Positions 32,488 through 46,094 of a stretch of 64,000 bases of DNA are shown here, in pieces (position 1 is the stretch's first letter; each line of letters opens with the position of its first letter). Position numbers and translations under genes: made by a program. Under the pieces are notes generated by a model. That model saw only the letters and a program-made list of their open reading frames with translations, had not been told where the DNA came from and did no database searches. The DNA lies in contig JAFEDG010000146.1 of the NCBI GenBank assembly GCA_018241745.1, forward strand, positions 1 through 64,000. Direction: 5' to 3'. This DNA is from Pseudomonadota bacterium. Its GTDB lineage: Bacteria; Pseudomonadota; Gammaproteobacteria; Burkholderiales; Casimicrobiaceae.

Positions 32488-35088
32488 ATGGACGTCGCGA
32501 CCGACCCGCTGCCAGCGCTCGCACCGGCGGCACCCCTCGCCGCCTGGCGGCAGCAGCTGCGCGACGGCCGCCAGGCGCTCGAGGCCGCTTTCCTGGCCAA
32601 GCCCGACACGCCGCGCCTGCTGCGCGAGCACGCGAAGCTCGTGGACCGCGTGCTGGCCGCAGTGTGGCAGGCGAGCGGCATGCCGGAAGCCGCCGCATTG
32701 GTCGCCGTGGGCGGCTATGGCCGTGCGCGCCTGTTCCCGCATTCGGACGTCGACGTGCTGGTGCTGCTGCCGGATGGCATGCCTGCCACCGATCCGGCGA
32801 GCGCCATCGAGCGCTTCCTGGCCACGTTGTGGGACATCGGCCTCGAAGCCGCCCACGCGACGCGCACGATCGCCGAGTGCGAAGCGGAGATGGCCCAGGA
32901 CGTTACGATCCGCACAAGCCTGCTCGAGCACCGCCGCATCGCCGGCTCGCGCAAGCTTGCGGCGGAATTCGGCACCCGCTTCGCCGCCGCGATGGATCCA
33001 CGCGCTTTCTATGCGCAGAAGACGCTCGAGCAGCAGGCGCGGCACCAGAAATATCACGACGCGCTCTACAACCTCGAGCCCAACGTCAAGGAAAGCCCGG
33101 GCGGCCTGCGGGACCTGCAGTCGGTGCTGTGGATCGCGCAGGCCGCCGGCCTCGGCCGGTCGTGGCGCGAGCTCGCGCACAATGGCCTGATGACGTCGGA
33201 CGAGGCACGCGTCGCGTCGCGCCAGGAGCGCCTGCTCGGCGCGTTGCGCGTGCGCCTGCATTACCTCGCCGGCCGCCGCGAGGACCGGATGGTGTTCGAC
33301 CTGCAGCCTGCGCTCGCGCGCCAGCTCGGCTATGTCGACACGCCGACGCAGCGCGCCACCGAGCAGCTGATGCACCGCTACTATCGTGCCGCGCGCTTCG
33401 TCCGCCAGCTCAACACGATCCTGCTGCAGAACCTGCAGGTGCGCATCTTCGCGCCGGCCAAGAACGCGACGCCGATCGACGACGATTTCGAGGCCGTCGA
33501 CGAGCTGCTGAACATCCGCCATCCCGACCTGTTCGACCGGCGCCCGTCGGCCATGCTCGACGCGTTCCTGACGATGGAGCGCCACCCGGGGCTCAAGGGC
33601 ATGTCGGCGCGCACGCTGCGGGCACTGGCGCGCAATCGCCGGCGCATCGACGCCCGCTTCCGCGCGGATCCCGCGAACCACGCGCGCTTCATCGCGATGT
33701 TCGACGAGCCGCGCGGGCTCTACCACGTGCTCAAGGGGATGAACCTGTTCGGCATCCTCGGCGCGTACCTGCCCGCGTTCGGCCGCAACGTGGGACGGAT
33801 GCAGCACGACCTCTTCCACGTCTACACGGTGGACGAGCACACGCTGATGGTGATTCGCAACCTGCGCCGCTTCACGGAGACGCAGCACGCGCACGAATAT
33901 CCGCTGTGCTCGCGGCTCATCACCGACTTCGAGCCCAAGCGGATCCTCTACCTGACCGGACTCTTCCACGACATCGGCAAGGGTCGCGGCGGCGACCACT
34001 CCGCGCTGGGTGCGCGCGACGCCCGGCGCTTCTGCCGCCGGCACGCGCTGCCCGTCGAGGACACGGAAATGATCGTGTGGCTCGTGCGCAACCACCTGCT
34101 GATGTCGTCGACGGCCCAGAAATCCGACCTGTCGGACCCGGCGGTCATACGCGCGTTCGCCAAACGCGTGGGCAACGAGCGCCGCCTCACCGCGCTCTAC
34201 CTGCTGACCGTCGCCGACATCCGTGGCACCAGCCCCAAGGTATGGAACGCATGGAAGGGCCAGCTGCTCGAGGACCTTTTCCATGCGACGCGGCGCGTGC
34301 TCGCCGGTGGTGCCGCCGCGCAGACGCTGCAGGACTCTGTCCAGCAGCGCCAGGACGCGGCGAGCAGGATCCTGCGCCTCTACGCGGTGCCGGACGGCGC
34401 CGAGCGCGCGCTGTGGAAAACGCTGGACACGCCTTACTTCCAGCGGCACACGGCCGACGAGATCGCGTGGCACGCGCGCCACCTGTACTGGCGCGTCGAT
34501 GGCAAGGCGCCGGTGATCAAGGCGCGTCTTGCGCGGGCCGGCACCGGGCTGCAGGTCCTCATGTACCTGCCCGACCAGAAGGAGCTGTTCGCGCGCATCT
34601 GCGGGTTCTTCGAGCGCATGGGGCTGTCGATCCTCGAGGCCAAGGTGCACACGACACGCAGCGGTTACGCGCTCGACACGTTCGCGGTCCACGACCCGGC
34701 GCATCCGGCCACGTCGTACCGTGATTCGATCGCGTACATCGAGCACGAGCTCGCCGCGCTGCTCGCCGAACCGGCGCCAGCGCAGATGCCACCGACCGGC
34801 CGCGTCAGCCGCCGCGTGCGCCACCTGCCGCTGTCGCCCGAGATCCAGCTGTTCCCGGACGACGCCGGACGCCGCTACATCCTCGAAGTGATTGCCGGCG
34901 ACCGCCCGGGGTTGCTGGCTCGCATCGCCTACGTGCTGGCCAAGGCCAACGTCGACGTGCAGAGCGCGCGGATCAATACGCTGGGCGACCGCGTCGAGGA
35001 CGTGTTCCTGCTGGAAGGCGCACGGCTGCACGACGAGCAGGCGGCGCTCAAGCTGGAGACGGCGCTGCTGGAACAGCTGCGCGTCTAG
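32488..35088 (+). CDS. glnD: [protein-PII] uridylyltransferase / uridylyl-removing enzyme
   Basis: The 866-residue protein has the full GlnD layout: a nucleotidyltransferase with GGYGRARLFPHSDVDVLVL (about 73-91), an HD domain (LFHDIGKGRGGDHS, about 490-503) and two C-terminal ACT domains. It senses glutamine and modifies PII, controlling nitrogen assimilation. The ATG at 32488 lies 29 nt after map; longer in-frame extension would run through map and is rejected. Confidence 0.96.
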   Translation: MDVATDPLPALAPAAPLAAWRQQLRDGRQALEAAFLAKPDTPRLLREHAKLVDRVLAAVWQASGMPEAAALVAVGGYGRARLFPHSDVDVLVLLPDGMPATDPASAIERFLATLWDIGLEAAHATRTIAECEAEMAQDVTIRTSLLEHRRIAGSRKLAAEFGTRFAAAMDPRAFYAQKTLEQQARHQKYHDALYNLEPNVKESPGGLRDLQSVLWIAQAAGLGRSWRELAHNGLMTSDEARVASRQERLLGALRVRLHYLAGRREDRMVFDLQPALARQLGYVDTPTQRATEQLMHRYYRAARFVRQLNTILLQNLQVRIFAPAKNATPIDDDFEAVDELLNIRHPDLFDRRPSAMLDAFLTMERHPGLKGMSARTLRALARNRRRIDARFRADPANHARFIAMFDEPRGLYHVLKGMNLFGILGAYLPAFGRNVGRMQHDLFHVYTVDEHTLMVIRNLRRFTETQHAHEYPLCSRLITDFEPKRILYLTGLFHDIGKGRGGDHSALGARDARRFCRRHALPVEDTEMIVWLVRNHLLMSSTAQKSDLSDPAVIRAFAKRVGNERRLTALYLLTVADIRGTSPKVWNAWKGQLLEDLFHATRRVLAGGAAAQTLQDSVQQRQDAASRILRLYAVPDGAERALWKTLDTPYFQRHTADEIAWHARHLYWRVDGKAPVIKARLARAGTGLQVLMYLPDQKELFARICGFFERMGLSILEAKVHTTRSGYALDTFAVHDPAHPATSYRDSIAYIEHELAALLAEPAPAQMPPTGRVSRRVRHLPLSPEIQLFPDDAGRRYILEVIAGDRPGLLARIAYVLAKANVDVQSARINTLGDRVEDVFLLEGARLHDEQAALKLETALLEQLRV

Positions 35089-35093
35089 CGCGC

Positions 35094-35112
35094 CGGGCGG
35101 CGCGCCGGCCCG
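35094..35112. terminator. short GC hairpin between convergent glnD and def
   Basis: CGGGC and GCCCG arms flank a GGCGCGCC palindrome in the 29-bp gap between two convergent genes. There is no T-run; it is a weak candidate for a shared terminator. Confidence 0.3.
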
Positions 35113-35117
35113 CCTGC

Positions 35118-35644
35118 TCAGTCGTCCTCGTCCCGCATCCCAGGGAACAGGATGTCGGTGAACCCGAAGCGCGACAGGTCGCGCATGCGCATCGGGTAGA
35201 GGATGCCGTCGAGGTGGTCGCACTCGTGCTGGACGACCCGCGCGTGGAAACCGTCGACCTCCCGGTCGATGGGCTCGCCGCGCGGATCGAATCCGGAGTA
35301 GCGCAGCGCCGCGTAGCGCGGGACGACGCCGCGCATGCCGGGCACCGACAAGCAGCCTTCCCAGCCCTCCTCGAGCGCGTCGCCGAGCGGCGTCAGCACC
35401 GGGTTGATCAGTTCCGTGTACGGCACCGGCCTCGCGTTCGGGTAACGCGGGTTGTAGTCCATGCCAAAGATGACGACACGCGCCCCGACCCCGATCTGCG
35501 GCGCGGCCAGCCCCGCACCCTTGCGCGCGACCATCGTCTCGCGCATGTCGGCCAAGAGCGCGTCCAGCTCGGGTGTCCCGAACGCGGTGACGGGCTGCGA
35601 CACCTCGAGCAGCCGCGGGTCGCCCATGCGCAGGATCTCGCGGA

Positions 35645-35648
<4 letters not shown>
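35118..35648 (-). CDS. def: peptide deformylase
   Basis: A 176-residue metalloenzyme with motif 1 GAGLAAPQ (44-51), motif 2 EGCLS (97-101) and motif 3 QHECDHLDG (His141, Glu142, His145), all three intact. It removes formyl from nascent proteins. It overlaps the upstream phosphorylase by ATGA. It is not linked to fmt, so this may be a second deformylase in the genome. Confidence 0.95.
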
Positions 35649-39899
<4,251 letters not shown>

Positions 39900-39948
39900 C
39901 GGCGCGTTGCGTCGCGGGCGCGCTGTGGCGGGCGCGCCGTGGCCAGGG

Positions 39949-40035
39949 CTCGCGGGTGACGGGTGGCGCCGGCTACGCTTCGCAGTTCGCTTGCGCTCCA
40001 GAGGCGCTCCGCCGGCGCCACCCATCACCCGCGAG
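39949..40035 (+). repeat. hairpin repeat copy A
   Basis: Two 25-nt arms (39949-39973 and 40011-40035) pair with a single mismatch around a 37-nt loop. The loop holds a 32-nt core (39976-40007) that is repeated exactly, in inverse orientation, in copy B. About 15 further bases after the right arm (40036-40051) are also shared. The form resembles a REP/BIME-type extragenic palindromic element. Confidence 0.85.
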
Positions 40036-40248
40036 GCCACGCCTTGCGACGTTACGCACCGCCGCGCGCACCGAATCGCCAGAGCCTGCACGTCCCGCTA
40101 CCCGCGCACATCCGTTCGGCTCGATACCGTTGTCTCTCTCACGCGCGGATCGGCGTCGAGCTGACGCCCTGGCTGCGCGACCAGACCCCGCGGTGCGCAC
40201 GAGTGCGATGGCGCGCACACGCCGATGAAACGGCGTCGAAGGCGTGGC

Positions 40249-40335
40249 CTCGCGCGGAAGCCGTCGCGCCGGCGCAGCGCCTCTGGAGCGCAAGCGAACT
40301 GCGAAGCGGAGCCGGCGTGACGGCTTTCGCGCGAG
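40249..40335 (-). repeat. hairpin repeat copy B (inverted relative to A)
   Basis: Arms 40249-40273 and 40311-40335 pair with two mismatches; the loop contains the reverse complement of the 32-nt core (40277-40308), identical to copy A. The arms differ between the copies while pairing is kept, a covariation-like pattern that suggests the stem is selected as structure. Confidence 0.85.
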
Positions 40336-40387
40336 CCCCCGGTCGAAGCGCAGCCATGCGCCTCCGCGTGCGGCGTCGTCCGAGGTG

Positions 40388-41941
40388 TCAGTTGACGTCG
40401 AAGAACAACCGGATGCGCCGCACCAGCTCCGCCGCCTTCGTGTTGTTCTGCCGCGCGCGCGCTTCCGCTGACAGCGTCGCCAGCGTCTTGTCGTTCGCGG
40501 CCTGCCGCTCGGTGATGACGGCGGACAGCGCGTCGATCAGCGCCGGCCGCGCCTTCAGGATCGCGTCGAACCCGGGCTTGTCGAGGCGATAGCAGACGAC
40601 GTCGCCTTCGGCCACGACGGTTGCCGTCCGTGGCTGCCCGGTGAGCACGCCCATCTCGCCGAAGTAGTCCGGTGCGGTCAGCGTCGCGAGACGGGGCCGC
40701 AGCTCGCTGTCCCCGGACGCGCCGAAAATGCCGACCTTGCCCTCGGCGAGCAGGTACAGGCAGTCCGCCACGTCGCCCTGGCGCGACAACGTGTCGCCGT
40801 TGACATAGCGGCACGTGACGAGCTCGGTCGCGAGCGCGCGCCGCTCCGGTCCCGTGAACGCGGAGAACAGCGCGACGCGGCCCAGCACGCCTTCACGCAT
40901 GTCGAGTTCCGCATCGCTGGGACCGCCGGCGCCCGAGTGTGGCCGCAGCAGCACGCGATGCGGGTACGGGATCGCGAGGCCGTGGCGCTCGAGCGCCGCG
41001 TACACGTGGACGCGCACTTCGGAATCGGTGGCCATGTCGCGGCCGAGGTCCGTGAGCCAGTAAATGGCGCCGTACTGGATGCCGTTGTCGTCGAATCCCG
41101 TGCACACGACCTGCGGCGCGGGGTCGGTGGCCATGGCGGCGATCTCGCTGCGCATCAGGGCCTCGCGGACCAGCGCGATCACGCGCGACGGCGGCACGCT
41201 GAACACGACGGCAAACGGCACCGTGTGGCGGTGCGGGACGCGGAAGTCTCCGCGCCGCCCCAGCACGTGCACGTGGTTGTTGACCAGCTTGGCGTTGGGG
41301 ATGATCACCGTCTCGTTCGTCGTCGTCGCGATCGCGAGATAGCGCCAGCGGATGCCGACGATCTGCCCGGTGACGCCCTCGAAGCGGATCCAGTCGCCGA
41401 TGCGGGCGGTATTGTCGAGCTGCAGCGCGATGCCGCCCCACAGGTTGCCGAGCGTTGCCTGCAGCGAGAACGCCAGCGCGGCGCCGATCACCGACGACGG
41501 CACGGCGATCGCCGTCAGGTCCACGCCCGACGCGTTGACGCGCACGAGCAGGTACACGATCAACGCCACCGTCAGCAGCAGATCCGTCAGGATGCGCGGC
41601 ATCGCGAACCGCGCGAGCAGGCCCTGGAACAGGAACGTGAAGACGATGCGGATCAGCCCGAACGCGACGATGAACAGCACGAGCTCGCGGATCGCCACGG
41701 CCAGCTTGCCGTCCGGGCGCGCGCTCGGGATCGCATAGATGATGAACGCCGCGATCAGTCCGACGAGCACGACCGCGAGCATCGCGACCATGCCGCGGCG
41801 CGTCTCGCGATGCCAGGCCATCATGATCGTCGCGAGGACCGCGCCGGCCACCGCGAACCACACGGCATCGATGAAGGTGTTGACGGAGAGCATCGCGGTA
41901 GGGGCGGCCAGGACGGCGAGCGCGATCATAGCGCGGGCCAC
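40388..41941 (-). CDS. MscS-type mechanosensitive channel with C-terminal cyclic nucleotide-binding domain
   Basis: The 517-residue protein has about five membrane helices (residues 1-165), an MscS core with the Ala/Gly-rich pore helix and FSLQATLGNLWGGIALQLDN, the beta-domain signature GDWIRFEGVTGQIVGIRWR, and a C-terminal cNMP-binding domain (about 360-480) with FGEMGVLTGQPRTATVVAEG, which contains the ligand-binding PRTAT. Such bacterial cyclic-nucleotide-gated channels are related to MscS. The frame opens with GTG (41941); an in-frame ATG at 41929 is equally possible. Confidence 0.88.
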   Translation of the reverse strand: MARAMIALAVLAAPTAMLSVNTFIDAVWFAVAGAVLATIMMAWHRETRRGMVAMLAVVLVGLIAAFIIYAIPSARPDGKLAVAIRELVLFIVAFGLIRIVFTFLFQGLLARFAMPRILTDLLLTVALIVYLLVRVNASGVDLTAIAVPSSVIGAALAFSLQATLGNLWGGIALQLDNTARIGDWIRFEGVTGQIVGIRWRYLAIATTTNETVIIPNAKLVNNHVHVLGRRGDFRVPHRHTVPFAVVFSVPPSRVIALVREALMRSEIAAMATDPAPQVVCTGFDDNGIQYGAIYWLTDLGRDMATDSEVRVHVYAALERHGLAIPYPHRVLLRPHSGAGGPSDAELDMREGVLGRVALFSAFTGPERRALATELVTCRYVNGDTLSRQGDVADCLYLLAEGKVGIFGASGDSELRPRLATLTAPDYFGEMGVLTGQPRTATVVAEGDVVCYRLDKPGFDAILKARPALIDALSAVITERQAANDKTLATLSAEARARQNNTKAAELVRRIRLFFDVN

Positions 41942-41954
41942 GCGACGCGTCGCG

Positions 41955-41960
41955 TAGAAT
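41955..41960 (+). promoter_or_regulatory. -10 box of the ThDP enzyme gene
   Basis: TAGAAT in the 48-bp divergent gap, 29 nt before the ATG. No clear -35 box. Confidence 0.35.
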
Positions 41961-41989
41961 CGGCGCCCTCGTCGTCAGCCCGCCCGACA

Positions 41990-43663
41990 ATGCCCGCGCG
42001 CACCGGCGGCCAGCTCCTGGTCGCGAGCCTCCTTGCCCAGCACGCGGACCTCGCGTTCGGCGTCCCCGGCGAAAGCTACCTGCCCGTCCTCGACGCGCTG
42101 CACGACGTGCGCGACCGCCTGCGCTTCGTCGTCTGCCGGCAGGAAGGCGGCGCGGCCTATATGGCGGAGGCGTATGGCAAGTTGACCGGGCGCCCGGGCA
42201 TCGCGCTGGTGACGCGGGGCCCCGGCGCCACCAACGCGGCGATCGGCGTGCACATGGCGCAACAGGATTCGACGCCGATGCTGCTGCTGATCGGCCAGGT
42301 CGGTCGCGACTTCCGCGGGCGCGAGGCGTTCCAGGAAGTCGACTACCGGCGGATGTTCGGCGGGATCGCCAAGTGGGTCGACGAGATCGAATGCGCGGAC
42401 CGCGTGCCGGAGATGGTCGCCCACGCCTATCACGTCGCGCTGGCGGGCCGTCCCGGACCCGTCGTGCTGGCGCTGCCCGAGGACATGCTGGGCGCGACAG
42501 CCGATTGCGCCGATCCGCCGTTCGTCGCGGCGCAACCGGTGGCCGCGGATGCGGCTTCGGTAGCCGTCATCGCGGCGCGCCTCGCGGGCGCGCAGAGACC
42601 CTTCGTCATCGTCGGCGGCAGCCGGTGGGACGCCGAGGCACGCGCGGCACTCGTGCAGTTCGCCGAGCACTGGCAACTGCCGGTGGGCTGCGCGTTTCGC
42701 AACCAGGACATCCTGGACAACCGGCATCCGCATTACGCCGGCGACGTCGGCATCGGCGTCAATCCTGCGCTGGCCGCGCGCATCCGCGACGCCGACGTGC
42801 TGCTGGTCATCGGCGAGCGACTCGGCGAAATGACGACGTCGGGCTACACGCTGCCCGCCGCGCCGTTGCCCGCGCAGGCGCTGTTGCACGTGCATCCGGG
42901 CGCCGACGAGCTCGGCCGCGTCTACCAGCCCGCATTGGCGCTGTGCGCGACGCCGGGCGCGTTCCTCGCGGCGATGGCAAGTCACGTGCCGCCGCCATCG
43001 CCGCCGTGGCGAGGCGCGGTCGACGAGGCACGTGCAGCCCTCGCCGCGTGGCGCGCACCGCGCGCGGTGCCGGGCGCCGTCGACCTGTGGCAAGTCGCGC
43101 TGTGGCTCGACGCGACGTTGCCCGACGATGCGATCGTCACCAATGGCGCCGGCAACTACGCGACGTGGATGCATCGCCTGTACCGGTACCGCGGCTGGCG
43201 CGGCCAGCTCGCCCCGTACGTCGGTGCGATGGGTTATGGCGTGCCGGCGGCTATCGCCGCCAAGCTCGTGCATCCCCGGCGCACCGTCGTTTCGTGGAAT
43301 GGCGACGGCTGTTTCCTGATGAACGGCCAGGAACTCGCGACCGCAGCGCAGTACGGCGCGGCCGTGATCTTCGTCGTCGTCGACAACGGCATGTACGGGA
43401 CCATCCGCATGCACCAGGAACGTCACTACCCGGGCCGCGTCTCGGGCACGACGCTCGCCAACCCGGATTTCGCGGCGCTGGCGCGGGCTTACGGGCTGCA
43501 CGCGGAAACGGTCGTCGACACCGCCGGCTTCGCACCGGCGTTCACGCGGGCGCGCGCAAGCGGCGGCCCGGCGTTGCTGCACGTTAAAGTCGACCCGCAG
43601 GCGCTGACGATGAACGCATCGCTGGACGCGTTGCGCGCGCAGGGCGAGAAGGCCCGCGGCTAG
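41990..43663 (+). CDS. thiamine diphosphate-dependent enzyme, acetolactate synthase-like
   Basis: The 557-residue protein has the three-domain ThDP fold: N-terminal Pyr domain with catalytic Glu in VVCRQEGGAAYMAEAYGKLTG-type sequence, a central domain, and a C-terminal PP domain with WNGDGCFLMNGQEL and VVDNGMYGTIRMHQE. The usual NN of the ThDP motif is DN here. There is no ilvH-type small subunit beside it, so this is probably not the biosynthetic AHAS; a 2-oxo-acid decarboxylase or sulfoacetaldehyde/glyoxylate-type carboligase is possible. Its stop shares CTAG with the convergent next gene. Confidence 0.82.
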   Translation: MPARTGGQLLVASLLAQHADLAFGVPGESYLPVLDALHDVRDRLRFVVCRQEGGAAYMAEAYGKLTGRPGIALVTRGPGATNAAIGVHMAQQDSTPMLLLIGQVGRDFRGREAFQEVDYRRMFGGIAKWVDEIECADRVPEMVAHAYHVALAGRPGPVVLALPEDMLGATADCADPPFVAAQPVAADAASVAVIAARLAGAQRPFVIVGGSRWDAEARAALVQFAEHWQLPVGCAFRNQDILDNRHPHYAGDVGIGVNPALAARIRDADVLLVIGERLGEMTTSGYTLPAAPLPAQALLHVHPGADELGRVYQPALALCATPGAFLAAMASHVPPPSPPWRGAVDEARAALAAWRAPRAVPGAVDLWQVALWLDATLPDDAIVTNGAGNYATWMHRLYRYRGWRGQLAPYVGAMGYGVPAAIAAKLVHPRRTVVSWNGDGCFLMNGQELATAAQYGAAVIFVVVDNGMYGTIRMHQERHYPGRVSGTTLANPDFAALARAYGLHAETVVDTAGFAPAFTRARASGGPALLHVKVDPQALTMNASLDALRAQGEKARG

Positions 43664-44421
43664 CGCGTGTCGCCGTCCTTGCGGCCGGGGCGCAGGTCCT
43701 TCGGCACCGCAGGCTTGATCCGCGTCTCGTGGCCTTCGATCGGCGTGCCGTCGGGCATGCGCCCGACGAAGTAATCGCGCAGCCACGCATCCTTCAACGG
43801 CCGCGGGTTGGCGGCGAGCTCACGCATCAGTGCGGCGCGGCGAGCCTGCCATTCGTGCAGCGCTGCGGCGACGTCCGGATGCTCGTCGAGCGCGACGATC
43901 TCGGGCTCGACCGACGACACGACGCCGCGCGGCACCGGGAACAACGCGCAGAGGGGCTCGCCGGCCTCGAAGCGCACGCGCCCGGGCCGCGTCATCTGCC
44001 AGTTCATCGAGAACGGAAACGGCAGCCAGTCCGCCTCGATGATGCCGGCGAGCGGCGCGATGCCGTCCTTCGGCGCGTTGAGCGGGCCGCTCGCGAACAG
44101 GTTCCAGCCCGGTTCGGTGCGGAACAGGTAGCCCGGCTGCAGCGTGATGATGCCTTGGCCGAAGTGCGACGACGCGAGCTGCGGCGGCACCGGGCGGCCG
44201 TGGTCGTCGGCGAGCACGAGGTTGCGGGGATGCGCTTCGCCGTTCCACGTCGCGGTGAAGGCGATCGGCGCAAGCACCTCCCAGCCGTGCGCATTGGCGA
44301 TCACGAGCGGCAGACAGCGGTACGCATGCCGGTCCGGCGTGGCGTCCATCCACGCGCGCGTCGCCGGCGCCGGTCGCAGTTCCGGCACGTCCGCGTAGAC
44401 GGCGTAGCACGTCAGCTTCAC
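43660..44421 (-). CDS. DUF6065-like protein of unknown function
   Basis: A 253-residue soluble protein with no signal peptide. Conserved-looking stretches are LRPAPATRAWMDATPDRHAY, RCLPLVIANAHGWEVL, HFGQGIITLQPGYLFRT and PFPFSMNWQMTRPG, which I recognise from the DUF6065 family. The family has no known biochemical role; members sometimes lie near peptide or secondary-metabolite genes, but none is seen here. The stop codon is shared base-by-base with the convergent ThDP gene. The EmrB gene ends 15 nt upstream on the same coordinates side. Confidence 0.65.
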   Translation of the reverse strand: MKLTCYAVYADVPELRPAPATRAWMDATPDRHAYRCLPLVIANAHGWEVLAPIAFTATWNGEAHPRNLVLADDHGRPVPPQLASSHFGQGIITLQPGYLFRTEPGWNLFASGPLNAPKDGIAPLAGIIEADWLPFPFSMNWQMTRPGRVRFEAGEPLCALFPVPRGVVSSVEPEIVALDEHPDVAAALHEWQARRAALMRELAANPRPLKDAWLRDYFVGRMPDGTPIEGHETRIKPAVPKDLRPGRKDGDTR

Positions 44422-44436
44422 GTCACGCCATTGGGG

Positions 44437-46074
44437 TCAGTGCGCGGCGGATGCGGCGGCCCCGGCGTCGCCACCCGCGCTGGCGCGCGGCGGGCGCGCG
44501 AGCCAGACGACGCCGATCAGCGCGAGGAAGATCACGGCCGAGACCAGGAAGATGTCGTCCGCGGACATCATGAACGCCTGCTGGTCGATGATCCGGTTGA
44601 GGCTGCCGAGGCTCTGCTCATGCGTGAGCCCGCCCGACGCGAGGTTGCCGAGCGCGGCGTTCGCGTTGTGGCTGTACGCCGTGATGTTCTCGGTCAGCTG
44701 CGCATGGTGCAGCGTCGCGCGACGATCCCAGAACGTCGTGGCGATCGACGTACCGAACGACCCCGCCGTGATCCGCGTGAAGTTGAACACCCCGGAGGCC
44801 GACGGGATCCTGTCCGGCGCAATGCCGGTCAGCGACAGCGTCACGAGCGGGATGAAGAACATGGCCATCGCCGCGCCCTGGATCACCGTCGGCAGCAGCA
44901 GCGTGAACGTGTCCGCGTTCGTGTTGAACTTCGAGCGCATGTACAGCACCAGTGCCAGCACCAGGAACGAGCCCGTCGCGAAGTAGCGGGGATCCACCTT
45001 GTGCAGCGTGCGCCCGATGACCGGCGACAGGATGATCGCCAGCACGCCCACCGGCGCGAGGATGAGCCCCGCGTCCGTCGCCGTGTAACCCATGTATTGC
45101 TGCAGCCACAGCGGCAGCAGCACGACGTTGCCGAAGAACGTGCCGTAGCCGAGCGACATCGCGATCGTGCTCGTCCAGAAGTTGCGCCGCTGGAACAGGC
45201 GCAGGTCGACGACCGGATGGTCGTCGGTCAGTTCCCAGATGACGAACAGCGTGAAGCCGACGACGGCGACCAGCGCCAGCACCACGATCTGCGTCGAGCT
45301 GAACCACGCGGCGTCCTTGCCGGTGTCGAGCATCACCTGCAGCGCGCCGACCCACACCACCAGCAACGCGAGGCCCACGGTGTCGATCGGCAGCTTGCGC
45401 GTCGCCGACTCGCGGCTGCGGTAGATCATCCATGTGACGAACGCGGCCATCAGGCCGATCGGCACGTTGATGTAGAAAATCCACGGCCACGCGATGTTGT
45501 CGGTGATCCAGCCGCCGAGCAGCGGGCCGACGACCGGTGCGACGAGCGTCGTCATGGCCCACAGCGCCAGCGCGGTTCCCGCCTTGGCCTTGGGGTAGCT
45601 CGACAGCAGCAGCGCTTGCGACAGCGGGATCATCGGGCCTGCGACGGCGCCCTGGATCACGCGGAAGAAGATCAGCATCTCGATCGACGGCGCGAGGCCG
45701 CACAGCAGCGAAGCGAGCACGAACAGCAGCACGGACCACGTGAACAGCCGCACCTGCCCGTAGCGCTGCGTGAGCCAGCCGGTCAGCGGCAGCGAGATCG
45801 CATTGGCGACGCCGAACGACGTGATGACCCACGTGCCCTGGTCGGGGGACACGCCGAGGTCGCCTGAGATCGCCGGGATCGAGACGTTCGCGATGGACGT
45901 GTCGAGCACATTCATGAACGTGGCGAGCGACAGCGCGAGCGTGCCGAGCACGAGCGCGCTGCCGGTCAGGGGCGCAGGTGCCGCGGCAGGGGCCGCCGCC
46001 CCGCCGGGAGCCGGCCGTGCGCCGCGCTGCGCGGCTGCGTCGGCGTCGCCTGCGGTTGCCGTTGCGTTGGCCAT
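44437..46074 (-). CDS. emrB: EmrB/QacA (DHA2) family multidrug efflux MFS permease
   Basis: The 545-residue, 14-helix transporter has MFS motif LDTSIANVSIPAI near helix 1, GWLTQRYGQVR (motif A), and the DHA2 motif GPLLGGWITDNIAWPWIFYINVPIG. It is the inner-membrane pump of a tripartite EmrAB-OMF system; it follows the HlyD-type adaptor by 20 nt. The N-terminal 40 residues are Ala/Pro-rich. Substrates are not predictable. Confidence 0.92.
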   Translation of the reverse strand: MANATATAGDADAAAQRGARPAPGGAAAPAAAPAPLTGSALVLGTLALSLATFMNVLDTSIANVSIPAISGDLGVSPDQGTWVITSFGVANAISLPLTGWLTQRYGQVRLFTWSVLLFVLASLLCGLAPSIEMLIFFRVIQGAVAGPMIPLSQALLLSSYPKAKAGTALALWAMTTLVAPVVGPLLGGWITDNIAWPWIFYINVPIGLMAAFVTWMIYRSRESATRKLPIDTVGLALLVVWVGALQVMLDTGKDAAWFSSTQIVVLALVAVVGFTLFVIWELTDDHPVVDLRLFQRRNFWTSTIAMSLGYGTFFGNVVLLPLWLQQYMGYTATDAGLILAPVGVLAIILSPVIGRTLHKVDPRYFATGSFLVLALVLYMRSKFNTNADTFTLLLPTVIQGAAMAMFFIPLVTLSLTGIAPDRIPSASGVFNFTRITAGSFGTSIATTFWDRRATLHHAQLTENITAYSHNANAALGNLASGGLTHEQSLGSLNRIIDQQAFMMSADDIFLVSAVIFLALIGVVWLARPPRASAGGDAGAAASAAH

Positions 46075-46094
46075 CGCGAAAAGGCGCGTCGACG

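Larger units (their letters stand above)
39900..40387. other. non-coding gap with paired hairpin repeats
   Basis: The 488-bp gap between prmB and the MscS-like gene has no credible gene; apparent reading frames in it come from the repeat and high GC. It contains two inverted copies of one hairpin repeat (39949-40035 and 40249-40335) separated by about 213 bp in which I see no promoter, RNA gene or other structure. Confidence 0.6.

Noticed and set aside
31472..35223. Long minus-strand frames opposite map and glnD (up to 996 codons)
   Set aside because: They are antisense shadows of well-identified genes and have no family features.
39900..40387. Apparent frames across the hairpin repeats
   Set aside because: The same peptide appears in opposite frames because the DNA repeat is inverted; the frames lack start signals and normal composition.
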